The position numbers and the translations under genes are program-made. A stretch of 64,000 bases of DNA from Methylobacterium sp. Leaf125 (GTDB lineage Bacteria; Pseudomonadota; Alphaproteobacteria; Rhizobiales; Beijerinckiaceae): NCBI RefSeq assembly GCF_001423085.1, contig NZ_LMNU01000001.1, positions 985,495 through 1,049,494 of the forward strand, given 5' to 3'. The notes below the pieces were generated by a model. It had not been told where the DNA came from, did not search any database, and was given only the letters and a program-made list of their open reading frames with translations. Shown one piece after another: positions 1-8,263 of this stretch. Each line of letters opens with the position of its first letter. The first letter of the stretch is position 1.

Positions 1-411
1 GAGCGCGTGCCCGCGATAGGACAGGCCCTCCACGAGGTGGCGATCGAAGCGGGGCGCGTAGGCGTCGAACAGCGCCCGGACGTAGCCCGGCGAGATCGCG
101 GTGATCGCATCGCCGGCGCCGATGCGCACCAGGGCGAGGCGCGCCCCCTGGGCATCCTCGGGATCGATGTCGAGGGCATTGGCGTAGGCGCGCAGGGCCG
201 CGTGGTGATCGCGCGCCTGCCCGCCCTTCGCGTAGCGGGCTTCGCGGGCCAGCCCGAGCAGGAACCAGGCCGGAGCGAAGCGGGGGGCGATCTCCAGGGT
301 CTGCTCCGCCATCTCGGCGGCACCGTCCGGGTTGCCCTCGTCGAGGCAGCCCTGGGCGTAGGCGTAGCGCCGGTCGGCGCGAAGGTCGCCGGAGGTGATC
401 GTACGGGACAT
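1..411 (-). CDS. TPR-containing SAM methyltransferase, N-terminal part (cut by window edge)
   Basis: Reads on the minus strand from ATG at 411-409 and stays open to base 1, so only the first 137 codons are visible. The visible part holds TPR-like helical pairs (residues about 15-75, for example AEMAEQTLEIAPRFAPAWF) and ends with DAYAPRFDRHLVEGLSYRG. That junction is typical of predicted methyltransferases that carry an N-terminal TPR (COG4976 type), where a class I SAM-binding domain follows. The methyltransferase domain itself lies outside the window, so catalytic motifs cannot be checked. It is divergent from the exonuclease gene with only 41 bases between start codons, so both promoters must sit in or around that gap. 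The family is well recognised but the substrate is unknown. Confidence 0.8.
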   Translation of the reverse strand, partial: MSRTITSGDLRADRRYAYAQGCLDEGNPDGAAEMAEQTLEIAPRFAPAWFLLGLAREARYAKGGQARDHHAALRAYANALDIDPEDAQGARLALVRIGAGDAITAISPGYVRALFDAYAPRFDRHLVEGLSYRGHAL

Positions 412-452
412 GTGGCTGCGCATGGGCTTCGGGCGCCCTATATGCCGCGCCG

Positions 453-1496
453 ATGAGTTTCAGCGCCAGCGATCTTCTCACCCTGACCCGCGAGGGCCTG
501 TACTGCCCCCTCGGCGGCTTCCATGTCGATCCGACCTGGCCGGTGCCGCGCGCCCTGATCACCCACGGGCATGCCGACCACGCCCGGGCCGGCCACGGGC
601 GGGTGCTCGCCACCGGCGAGACCCTGCGCATCATGGCGGTGCGCTACGGGGCGGAGTTCTGCGAGAGCCGCCAGGAGGCGCCCCTCGGGCAGGAGATCCG
701 CATCGGCGACGTGACCGTGCGCTTCGCGCCGGCCGGGCACGTGCTCGGCTCGGCCCAGATCGCGATCGAGGCGCAGGGCGTCCGGGTCGTCGTGTCGGGC
801 GACTACAAGCGCGCCTACGATCCGACCTGCCTGCCCTTCGAGGTCATGCCCTGCGACGTCTTCATCACCGAGGCGACCTTCGGCCTGCCGGTGTTCCGGA
901 TGCCGGACACCCGCGACGAGGTGAAGAAGCTGCTCGATTCCGTGGCGCTGTTCCCCGAGCGCGCCCACATCGTCGGGGCCTACGCGCTGGGCAAGGCGCA
1001 GCGCGTGATGGCGCTGCTGCGGGAGGCCGGCTACAACCGGCCGATCTACCTGCACGGCGCGATGGAGAAGCTCACCGAGCTCTACAAGCAGGAGGGCATC
1101 CCGCTGGGCGAGACCCCGAAGGTCGTGGCGACCGAGCGCGCCAAGCTCCACGGAGCCATCGTGCTCTGCCCGCCCTCCTCGATCCAGGACGTCTGGTCGC
1201 GCAAGTTCCCCGACCCCGTGACCTCCTTCGCCTCGGGCTGGATGCGGGTGCGCGCCCGGGCCCGCCAGAAGGGCGTCGAGCTGCCCCTCTGCATCTCCGA
1301 CCATTCGGACTGGCCCGATCTCTGCCGCACCATCCTGGAGACCGGGGCCGGGGAGGTCTGGGTCACCCACGGGCAGGAGGACGCCCTGGTCCACTGGTGC
1401 GGGACGCAGGGCATCAAGGCCAAGCCCCTGCACCTGCTGGGCTACGGGGACGACGGGGAGGCCGAGCCGGCCGCCGCACCGGAGGAGGCCGCGTGA
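453..1496 (+). CDS. Ligase-associated DNA exonuclease (metallo-beta-lactamase fold)
   Basis: A 347-residue protein of the metallo-beta-lactamase / beta-CASP family found beside ATP-dependent DNA ligases (TIGR04122-like). The metal-binding HGHADH motif is at residues 38-43, GHVLGSAQ follows near residue 96, and SDHSDWPD lies near residue 283. Homologues are thought to process DNA ends before sealing. The stop overlaps the ligase start in a GTGA, so the two are translationally coupled. In many bacteria this pair travels with an Lhr-type helicase and a metallophosphoesterase; neither is adjacent here. The start ATG at 453 gives the expected family N terminus beginning just before LLTLTREGLYCP. 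Confidence 0.88.
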   Translation: MSFSASDLLTLTREGLYCPLGGFHVDPTWPVPRALITHGHADHARAGHGRVLATGETLRIMAVRYGAEFCESRQEAPLGQEIRIGDVTVRFAPAGHVLGSAQIAIEAQGVRVVVSGDYKRAYDPTCLPFEVMPCDVFITEATFGLPVFRMPDTRDEVKKLLDSVALFPERAHIVGAYALGKAQRVMALLREAGYNRPIYLHGAMEKLTELYKQEGIPLGETPKVVATERAKLHGAIVLCPPSSIQDVWSRKFPDPVTSFASGWMRVRARARQKGVELPLCISDHSDWPDLCRTILETGAGEVWVTHGQEDALVHWCGTQGIKAKPLHLLGYGDDGEAEPAAAPEEAA

Positions 1497-3217
1497 ACGA
1501 CTTCGCCCACCTCCTCGACCGCCTCGCCTACGAGCCGCGCCGCAACGCCAAGCTGCGCCTGCTGCAGGATTATTTCGCCCACGCCCCCGACCCGGAGCGC
1601 GGCTACGCCCTCGCGGCGATGACCGGGGGCCTGACCTTTCGCGAGGCCAAGCCCGCGATGATCCGCGGCCTGGTCGAGGCGCGCATCGACCCGGTGCTGT
1701 TCCAACTCTCGCACAACTATGTGGGCGATCTCGCCGAGACGACGGCGCTGATCTGGCCGGCGCCCACGTCGCGGAGCGACGAGGCGGTCGTCGGCCCCGG
1801 CCACAACAACCCGCCCCCGCACGTGCCGACCCTGGCGGAGGTGGTCGAGACGCTGGGCACCGTGAAGAAGGCGGACCTGCCCGCCCGCATCGCCGAGTGG
1901 CTCGACGCCCTGGACGAGACCGGGCGCTGGGCGCTGCTCAAGCTCATCACCGGCGCGCTCCGGGTCGGCGTCTCGGCCCGTCTCGCCAAGACCGCGATCG
2001 GGGCGCTCGGCGGCCACGAGGCCGACGCCGTCGAGGAGGTCTGGCACGGGCTGGAGCCGCCCTACGCCACCCTGTTCGCCTGGGTCGAGGGAAGGGGCGA
2101 GCGGCCCACCACCCTGAATCCGGCGCCGTTCCGGCCGCCGATGCTCTCCCATCCCATCGACGAGGACGGCGATTTCGAGAAGCTCGATCCGGCCGCCTTC
2201 TCCGGCGAGTGGAAGTGGGACGGCATCCGGGTCCAGCTCGTGGGCGGACGCGACGAGGCCGGCGCGCAGGTCGCCCGGATCTACTCGCGCACCGGCGAGG
2301 ACATCTCCGGCGCCTTCCCGGATCTGGCCGAGGCCATCACCTTCTCGGGCGCCATCGACGGCGAATTGCTGATCCTGCGCGAGGCCCGGGTGCAGAGCTT
2401 CAACGTGCTGCAGCAGCGCCTCAACCGGAAGGCCGTGACCCCGAAGCTCCTGGAGGAGTTTCCCGCCCATGTCCGCGCCTACGACCTGATGCACGCCGAG
2501 GGCGAGGACCTGCGCCCGCTGCCCTTCAGCGAGCGCCGGGCCCGCCTGGAAGCCTTCGTGGCGGCCCTCGACCACGCCCGGATCGACCTCTCGCCCCTGG
2601 TGCCGTTCGCGACCTGGGCGGATCTGGCCGCGTCCCGCGCCGACCCGGCCGCCGTGGGGGCGGGCGAGGATGCCGACGCCATCGAGGGCGTCATGCTCAA
2701 GGCCCGCGACAGCGCCTACCTGCCGGGGCGCCCCAAGGGGCCGTGGTGGAAGTGGAAGCGCGAGCCGTTCCGGGTCGACACGGTGATGATGTACGCCCAG
2801 CGCGGGCACGGGAAGCGCTCGTCGTTCTACTCCGACTACACCTTCGGGGTCTGGCGCGCGCGCGAGGACGGCGCGCCCGAGCTGGTGCCCGTCGGCAAGG
2901 CCTATCACGGCTTCACCGATGCCGAGCTGCAGAAGCTCGACCGCTACGTCCGCAACAACACCACCAAGCGCTTCGGCCCGGTGCGCGAGGTCGCCTACGG
3001 GCTCGACCACGGCCTCGTCCTGGAGATCGCCTTCGAGGGGGTGCAGCGCTCGACCCGGCACAAGTCCGGGGTCGCCATGCGCTTCCCCCGGGTGGCACGC
3101 ATCCGCTGGGACAAGCCGGCGGCGGAGGCCGACCGGATCGAGGCCCTGGAGACCATCCTGGCCCGCGGCGAGCGCGAGATCGCGCCGGGCGAGACCCTGA
3201 CGGAGGCGCAAGGATGA
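1493..3217 (+). CDS. ATP-dependent DNA ligase (exonuclease-associated type)
   Basis: A 574-residue ATP-dependent DNA ligase. The adenylation motif is EWKWDGIR with the nucleophile Lys241; later motifs include FSGAIDGELLI, EGVMLKARDSAYLPGR and WWKWKREP. The N-terminal DNA-binding domain and C-terminal OB fold give the normal length for the PP_1105-like family. The start is GTG at 1493, overlapping the exonuclease stop by four bases; the same frame is open far upstream but that stretch is antisense or shadow sequence. A short linker near residue 103 contains GHNNPPP, a peptide recurrent in Rhizobiales proteins. It probably acts with the upstream exonuclease in DNA repair rather than replication, for which an NAD-dependent LigA would be expected elsewhere. 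Confidence 0.92.
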   Translation: MNDFAHLLDRLAYEPRRNAKLRLLQDYFAHAPDPERGYALAAMTGGLTFREAKPAMIRGLVEARIDPVLFQLSHNYVGDLAETTALIWPAPTSRSDEAVVGPGHNNPPPHVPTLAEVVETLGTVKKADLPARIAEWLDALDETGRWALLKLITGALRVGVSARLAKTAIGALGGHEADAVEEVWHGLEPPYATLFAWVEGRGERPTTLNPAPFRPPMLSHPIDEDGDFEKLDPAAFSGEWKWDGIRVQLVGGRDEAGAQVARIYSRTGEDISGAFPDLAEAITFSGAIDGELLILREARVQSFNVLQQRLNRKAVTPKLLEEFPAHVRAYDLMHAEGEDLRPLPFSERRARLEAFVAALDHARIDLSPLVPFATWADLAASRADPAAVGAGEDADAIEGVMLKARDSAYLPGRPKGPWWKWKREPFRVDTVMMYAQRGHGKRSSFYSDYTFGVWRAREDGAPELVPVGKAYHGFTDAELQKLDRYVRNNTTKRFGPVREVAYGLDHGLVLEIAFEGVQRSTRHKSGVAMRFPRVARIRWDKPAAEADRIEALETILARGEREIAPGETLTEAQG

Positions 3218-3684
3218 GGCGTGCGGGTAAAATCGGTACCTTGGAGGGCTTCGCCAGCGGCGGTGTCGAGCGGCAGGCGGGCGCGACCCTCACGGTCTCG
3301 ACGCCGGGCCAGGGCTTCACCGACATCACCCGGTCGGTGGCCGAGTTCCTGGGGCGCAGCGGCATCGGCACCGGGCTCGTCACCGTGTTCTGCCGGCACA
3401 CCTCGGCCTCCCTGACCATCCAGGAAAATGCCGATCCCGACGTGCAGACCGACCTCCTCACCGCCCTCGACGGGCTGGCGCCGCGCCATGCCGGCTACGT
3501 CCACGGCGCCGAGGGCCCGGACGACATGCCGGCCCATATCCGCACGATGGTGACGGATTCCGCCCTCGGCGTGCCGGTGCGGGGCGGGCGCCTCGCCCTC
3601 GGGACCTGGCAGGGGATCTACCTCGTCGAGCACCGCGACCGGCCGCACCGCCGGGAGATCGTCCTGCACGTGGTCGGGGCCTGA
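3214..3684 (+). CDS. YjbQ family protein (secondary thiamine-phosphate synthase type, UPF0047)
   Basis: A 156-residue member of the YjbQ/UPF0047 family. The hallmark FCRHTSASLTIQENADPDV is at residues about 57-75, HIRTMVTDSAL lies in the middle, and LGTWQGIYLVEHRD near the C terminus. Family members complement thiamine-phosphate synthase mutants weakly, but their natural reaction is unsettled. The ATG at 3214 overlaps the ligase TGA (ATGA), which places it as the third gene of the exonuclease-ligase operon. The association may be operonic convenience; nothing in the sequence ties it to DNA repair. Confidence 0.88.
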   Translation: MRRAGKIGTLEGFASGGVERQAGATLTVSTPGQGFTDITRSVAEFLGRSGIGTGLVTVFCRHTSASLTIQENADPDVQTDLLTALDGLAPRHAGYVHGAEGPDDMPAHIRTMVTDSALGVPVRGGRLALGTWQGIYLVEHRDRPHRREIVLHVVGA

Positions 3685-3696
3685 GGGCCGGCCGGA

Positions 3697-4143
3697 TCAG
3701 CGCCGGATCAGGACCACGCCGCCGATCAGGAGCGCCACGCCGAGCACGCGGGTCGTGTCGAGCTCGCGCTGGGCGAGGCCGAGCCAGCCGAAATGATCGA
3801 AGGCCACCGAGGCCAGCATCTGGCCGGTGACGAGGAGGGCCAGGAAGGTCGCCGCGCCGAGCTCCGGGACCAGGATCGTGGCCAGCGCGATGAAGACCGC
3901 GCCGAAGAAGCCGCCGCTCCAGGCCCACCACGGGATGCGCGCCGTCAGGCTGGACGCCGGCAGCGGGTCGCGCAGGGCCAGGGCCAGCACCACCATGGAC
4001 AGGAGGCCGACGAAGTAGCTCGCGAAGCCGGCCCAGGCGGCGGAGTTCAGGGCGATCCGGAGATTCGCGATCAGCGCCTGCTGCACCACGATGCTGGCGC
4101 CCGCCATGACGGAGAGGGCCACGGGAAGCAGGAGGTTGAACAT
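3697..4143 (-). CDS. Small DMT-type transporter (DUF606/YdcZ family)
   Basis: A 148-residue hydrophobic protein of the drug/metabolite transporter superfamily, short form with about five membrane helices, starting FNLLLPVALSVMAGASI. These half-size proteins usually act as dimers in the inner membrane; the substrate is unknown. I chose ATG at 4143 because it begins right at the first membrane helix; an upstream in-frame start at 4185 would add a hydrophilic MVVKAPVSRTGAR extension that is atypical. It is divergent from the LysR regulator at 4239, a layout that often means the regulator controls the exporter. It converges with yjbQ with only 12 bases between stops. Confidence 0.8.
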   Translation of the reverse strand: MFNLLLPVALSVMAGASIVVQQALIANLRIALNSAAWAGFASYFVGLLSMVVLALALRDPLPASSLTARIPWWAWSGGFFGAVFIALATILVPELGAATFLALLVTGQMLASVAFDHFGWLGLAQRELDTTRVLGVALLIGGVVLIRR

Positions 4144-4238
4144 CGGCCTGGCACCTGTTCGGGACACGGGCGCCTTGACAACCATTCCGTGGCCATGCCG
4201 TCAAATGACGGATCGGCGCGTTTCCATGCGAGCGAGGC

Positions 4239-5159
4239 ATGATCAACCCGGGCCACCTCGATCTCTTCCGCGCAGTGATGCGCCACGGGGGCATGACCCG
4301 GGCCGCGGCGGCGCTGGGGATCGGCCAGCCCCACGTGAGCCGGGCGATGGCGCAGCTCGAGGCCGAGACCGGCCTGTCGCTGTTCGTGCGCGGCCACGGC
4401 ACCGCCCGCCCCACGCCGGAGGGGGAGGCCTTCGCCCGCGAGGTGGAGCGCAGTCAGGCCGGTCTCGAGCAGCTGACCCACGCCGCCCGGCAGATCCGCG
4501 AACTCGGCACCGGGCCCCTGCGCGTCGCCTGCCAGCCCTCCCTGGCTTCCCGCCTGCTGCCGCGGGCGATCCGGCGCCTCATGGCGGAGCATCCCGGGGC
4601 CCGCGTCGCCGTCCACGTGCCGAGCCCCGACACGATCTGGGCCTGGACCGCCTCGGGCCGGTGCGACCTCGGCCTCGCCCGGCCACGCGCCGGCCATGCG
4701 GGGGTGACGGCCGAGCGCTTCCTCACGGTCGATGCGGTCTGCGCCCTGCCGCGCCGGCATCCCCTGGCGCGCCGGCGCTCCATCGCGGTCGCGGACCTGG
4801 CCGGCGAGATCCTGATCGCCGGCGGGCCCGGCCTGTTCCAGGAGGCGGTCGAGGCCCGCTTCGCCGAGGCCGGGTGCGTGCCGCGCTTCCCCCTGATGGC
4901 CCAGTACACGGCGGCGCGCTGCGGGCTGGTGGCGGAGGGCCTGGGCCTCGCCATCGTCGATCCGGTCCCGGCGGGCGAACTCACCGGCCTGCCGATCGTG
5001 CTGCGCCCGTTCCGGCCGGCCCTGTCGATCGAGACCACGCTGATCCGGCCGGCGGGCCACCCGCCGGGACGCCTCGCGGAGCGCCTGATCGACTTCCTGC
5101 GACGGGAACGCGACGCGCTGGTCTCGGAGCCGAGCCGCCTGCCCGATGAAGGCCTGTAA
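4239..5159 (+). CDS. LysR family transcriptional regulator
   Basis: A 306-residue LysR-type regulator. The N-terminal winged helix-turn-helix (residues 1-62) reads HLDLFRAVMRHGGMTRAAAA and then IGQPHVSRAMAQLE. A periplasmic-binding-protein-like effector domain follows from about residue 90 (GPLRVACQPSLASRLLP). The effector is not identifiable; the family resembles regulators of amino acid or opine-type transport. It is transcribed divergently from the DMT exporter, whose start is 95 bases away, so that intergenic stretch is the expected operator site. Confidence 0.9.
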   Translation: MINPGHLDLFRAVMRHGGMTRAAAALGIGQPHVSRAMAQLEAETGLSLFVRGHGTARPTPEGEAFAREVERSQAGLEQLTHAARQIRELGTGPLRVACQPSLASRLLPRAIRRLMAEHPGARVAVHVPSPDTIWAWTASGRCDLGLARPRAGHAGVTAERFLTVDAVCALPRRHPLARRRSIAVADLAGEILIAGGPGLFQEAVEARFAEAGCVPRFPLMAQYTAARCGLVAEGLGLAIVDPVPAGELTGLPIVLRPFRPALSIETTLIRPAGHPPGRLAERLIDFLRRERDALVSEPSRLPDEGL

Positions 5160-5235
5160 CCCGGGACCGAACCCACGTCCCGTCGCCGGGTTCTCAGCGT
5201 ATCGGCGACACGAAACCGTACGTGGGAGAGATGCG

Positions 5236-6408
5236 ATGAAGGCCCTCGTCTGGCACGGAACTCAGGACATCCGCTGCGAGTCCGTTCCCGATCCGCGGAT
5301 CGAGGACGACCGGGACGCGATCATCAAGGTCACGGCGTGTGCGATCTGCGGCTCCGACCTCCACCTCTACGACCACTTCATGCCCGGCATGGAGAAGGGC
5401 GACGTCATGGGCCACGAGTTCATGGGCGAGGTCGTCGAGACCGGGAAGGGCGTCAACGGCAGCCTGCGCAAGGGTGAGCGGGTGGTGATCCCGTTCACGA
5501 TCATCTGCGGCGCCTGCGACCAGTGCAAGCGCGGCTTCTTCTCGGTCTGCGAGCGCTCCAACCGCAACAAGCACCTGGCCGAAAAGGCCTTCGGGCACAC
5601 CACCGCGGGCCTGTTCGGCTACACCCACCTCACCGGCGGCTACCAGGGCGGACAGGCCGAGTACGTCCGCGTGCCCTTCGCCGACAGGACCCACATCAAG
5701 GTGCCGGAGGGGCTCACCGACGAGCAGGTGCTGTTCCTCGGCGACATCTTCCCCACCGGCTGGCAGGCGGCGGTGCAGGCCGACATCCAGCCCACCGACA
5801 CCGTGGCGATCTGGGGCGCGGGCCCCGTCGGCCAGATGACGATCCGCTCGGCCATCCTGCTCGGCGCCAAGCAGGTGATCTGCATCGACAGCGTGCCCGA
5901 GCGCCTGGACATGGCCCGGGCCGGCGGCGCCATCACCATCGACCACACGCAGGAGAGCACCGTCGAGCGGCTGAACGAACTCACGGCCGGCAAGGGTCCG
6001 GAGAAGTGCATCGACGCCGTCGGCATGGAGGCCCATTCACCGCGCGCGCTCGAACAGGTCTACGACCGCGTCAAGCAGGCGGTGATGCTGGAGAGCGACC
6101 GGGCCACGGTGCTGCGGGAGATGATCTACGTCTGCCGCCCGGCCGGCATCCTCTCGATCCCGGGCGTCTATGGCGGCCTGGTGGACAAGATCCCCATGGG
6201 CGCCCTGATGAACAAGGGGCTGACGGTCCGCACCGGGCAGACCCACGTCAACCGCTGGACCGACGACCTCGTGAAGCGCATCGCCGACGGGCAGATCGAC
6301 CCCTCCTTCGTCATCACCCACCGGGGCGGCCTCGAGGACGGGCCCGAACTCTACAAGACGTTCCGCGACAAGAAGGACAACTGCATCAAGGTCGTGCTCC
6401 GGCCCTGA
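5236..6408 (+). CDS. Zinc-dependent alcohol dehydrogenase (glutathione-independent formaldehyde dehydrogenase-like)
   Basis: A 390-residue medium-chain dehydrogenase. Catalytic zinc ligands are visible as CAICGSDLHLY (Cys and neighbours near residue 36) and GHEF (near residue 60), and the structural zinc site as CGACDQCKRGFFSVC. The Rossmann motif GAGPVG is near residue 195. The insertion around HTTAGLFGYTHLTGGYQGG matches long zinc dehydrogenases annotated as glutathione-independent formaldehyde dehydrogenase or threonine-dehydrogenase-like. I start at ATG 5236, preceded by GGGAGAG; an earlier in-frame start at 5146 overlaps lysR and lacks conservation. The substrate is not proven. A small membrane protein gene follows after 33 bases. 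Confidence 0.88.
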   Translation: MKALVWHGTQDIRCESVPDPRIEDDRDAIIKVTACAICGSDLHLYDHFMPGMEKGDVMGHEFMGEVVETGKGVNGSLRKGERVVIPFTIICGACDQCKRGFFSVCERSNRNKHLAEKAFGHTTAGLFGYTHLTGGYQGGQAEYVRVPFADRTHIKVPEGLTDEQVLFLGDIFPTGWQAAVQADIQPTDTVAIWGAGPVGQMTIRSAILLGAKQVICIDSVPERLDMARAGGAITIDHTQESTVERLNELTAGKGPEKCIDAVGMEAHSPRALEQVYDRVKQAVMLESDRATVLREMIYVCRPAGILSIPGVYGGLVDKIPMGALMNKGLTVRTGQTHVNRWTDDLVKRIADGQIDPSFVITHRGGLEDGPELYKTFRDKKDNCIKVVLRP

Positions 6409-6441
6409 GTGGCGCCCGTTTTCCCGATCGAGGAGGTCCGC

Positions 6442-7041
6442 ATGCCCGCATCCGCGTCCCGTCCGAATCCGCCCGCTCGTCCCGGCCGGACAAGGCCCGA
6501 ACGCCCGCCCTCCCGGCTGTCCTCGGACCACCGGCGCCGGCCCGATCCGGCCACGCGCCAGGTGGCGCAGGGCCTCGGCTGGTTCTCCCTCGCCCTCGGG
6601 GTCACCGAGCTGACCTGCGGCGACGCGATCGCGCGCTGGCTCGGCATGCCCCGCGCCGGCGCGCTGGTGCGTGCCTACGGCGTGCGTGAGATCGTCCAGG
6701 GCGTCGGCATCCTCGGCTCCCGCGATCCGACCCCCTGGATCTGGGCCCGGGTGGCCGGTGACGGCCTCGACGTCGCCACCGTCCTGCCCGGGCTCACCGG
6801 CGATCCGCGCCATCGCGCCAACACCGCCATCGCCCTCGGCGCCCTGGCGGGCGTCGGTGTGGTCGACGTGCTCTGCGCCCAGGCGCTCTCCGACGCCCCC
6901 CTGGCGCCCTCGGAGCGCGTGCGCGCGGATTACCGGAGCCGGAGCGGTTTCCCGAAGGGCATCGCGGCGACGCGCGGCGCCGCCCGTGACGTCCGGCCGC
7001 CGGAGTTCACGACGCCGGAGGCGCTGAGGGCCTGGGCCTAG
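6442..7041 (+). CDS. Small membrane protein resembling the N-terminal part of cyclase/dehydrase proteins
   Basis: A 199-residue protein with an Arg/Pro-rich start followed from about residue 40 by hydrophobic segments (QGLGWFSLALGVTELTCGDA, ARVAGDGLDVATVLPGL, TAIALGALAGVGVVDVLCAQ). The first segment looks like the membrane part that precedes an SRPBCC (polyketide cyclase/dehydrase) domain in related proteins; that soluble domain is absent here. The start at 6442 is supported by AGGAGG nine bases upstream. It is the likely second gene of the dehydrogenase operon. No enzymatic function can be assigned. Confidence 0.65.
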   Translation: MPASASRPNPPARPGRTRPERPPSRLSSDHRRRPDPATRQVAQGLGWFSLALGVTELTCGDAIARWLGMPRAGALVRAYGVREIVQGVGILGSRDPTPWIWARVAGDGLDVATVLPGLTGDPRHRANTAIALGALAGVGVVDVLCAQALSDAPLAPSERVRADYRSRSGFPKGIAATRGAARDVRPPEFTTPEALRAWA

Positions 7042-7187
7042 GGCGTGGGCCTAGGCTGTGGGCCCGGCGCGGTCGCCGGGCGACCCGACGGACACCGGTC
7101 TGCGGGGATCCTTTCTCGGGCACCCGTCGCGACCGGCGTGACGCCCCAGGGAAACGCCCAGGAAAACGTCTTCGGGTTCGCTCGGGC

Positions 7188-8171
7188 TCAGTTGGCGCGC
7201 CGCGACAGCGAGATCGCGTAGGCCGGCGAGCGGATGGCGAACATCGGGTCGTCGGCCGGACCGGCGACGCCGTCGGGGAGGTCTGTGACCGGGTCGAAGG
7301 TGGCCGCGTCGCAGGTGGCTGCCGGTTCGAGGGCGTCGATCGCCACGGTGCCGAGCCGGGTCGTCTTGCGGTTCTCCTCGGGCCAGAGAACGGTGGGATC
7401 GTGGGTCGGATCGCCGGGCTCACCGCGGATCGCCACGAGGTCGAACGTGGCCGGTCCCTGGGCCAGCCGCTCCTTCAACTCGTCGGCGTAGAAGGCGTCG
7501 GGCTTGGCCTTGGCCTCGTCGTCCGTCAGGCCGAGCTGGCCCGCTGTCGCCACGGTCTTGAGCTTGGCCACCGTGGCCGTCCCCTTGGCGTCGGTGAGCG
7601 TGTAGGCGTGGACGCCCCAGTAATCGACGCCCGCGTAGCTCGCCGGTACCGGGCGCGCGGTGAGCCAGGCCGCCTGGCGCGTCGTCTCGGGGTTGGCCGC
7701 TCCGAAGGCCTTGATCTTCTCGGCATCCGGCTTTCCGTCCGGTCCCGGCGCCCGCACCGTGGCGAACTCGAGCAGCTGCTGCGGGGTCTTGGTGCCGAAG
7801 ACCGGGGCCGAGATGAACACGAACACCATGTCGCCGGTCGGGTGGGTGACCCGCATGGAGAAGCCGCGCGTGACCGGCTTTGCCTTGTCGGACACCTTCG
7901 GGTTGCTGCCGCCCATGGAGAAGCGGGCCGTCATCGGCAGGGGCTTGTCGGAGGCACTCGTGAAATGCGGAGCCTTGGACAGGCCCTGCGCCTCGGCCGA
8001 GGGCGTGAAGCTGCCCTTGACGCAGACGCCCTTGGCCCCGCTCCCGCGCACGTTCGGCTGATTGCCGCCGGCCTTGAACAGGGCGTCGACGATGGCCTGC
8101 GTCTCGGGCTCGGCACGGGCATGCGTGGCGACGGTGAGGGCGGCGGCGAGAAGCAGCAGGTTCGGTTTCAT
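7188..8171 (-). CDS. Periplasmic catalase-family (SrpA-like) heme protein lacking the distal His
   Basis: A 327-residue catalase-fold protein of the small catalase-related peroxidase group, with a signal peptide ending ATHARA. The core AKGVCVKGSFTPSAEA and FSMGGSNPK match the heme-pocket start of the family, and RSPAYAISLSRR near the C terminus supplies the R-x3-Y proximal Tyr. The usual R-x-x-H-A-K-G distal His position reads RGSGAKG (residues 42-48), so Gly45 stands where His is expected. The ATG at 8171 follows an in-frame GTG at 8174. It is the first of a minus-strand group lying upstream of nothing obvious; a separate gene for an outer-membrane barrel is beyond it. Heme binding is plausible, normal peroxidase chemistry is doubtful. 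Confidence 0.82.
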   Translation of the reverse strand: MKPNLLLLAAALTVATHARAEPETQAIVDALFKAGGNQPNVRGSGAKGVCVKGSFTPSAEAQGLSKAPHFTSASDKPLPMTARFSMGGSNPKVSDKAKPVTRGFSMRVTHPTGDMVFVFISAPVFGTKTPQQLLEFATVRAPGPDGKPDAEKIKAFGAANPETTRQAAWLTARPVPASYAGVDYWGVHAYTLTDAKGTATVAKLKTVATAGQLGLTDDEAKAKPDAFYADELKERLAQGPATFDLVAIRGEPGDPTHDPTVLWPEENRKTTRLGTVAIDALEPAATCDAATFDPVTDLPDGVAGPADDPMFAIRSPAYAISLSRRAN

Positions 8172-8220
8172 CACGGGCGCACCCCACGGGCAAACGGATC
8201 GCGGTCGGGAGACAATGGAG

Positions 8221-8252
8221 CCGGCACCCCGGGCGCGATCCCGGGGTGCCGG
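8221..8252 (-). terminator. Strong GC hairpin after the outer-membrane barrel gene
   Basis: A perfect 13-bp stem (8221-8233 with 8240-8252) around a six-base loop, 11 bases beyond the stop of the minus-strand barrel gene. It lacks a clear U-tract on either side, so it may act as a transcript-stabilising 3' end or a Rho-assisted terminator. Confidence 0.6.
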
Positions 8253-8263
8253 CCGGGTCGGGC

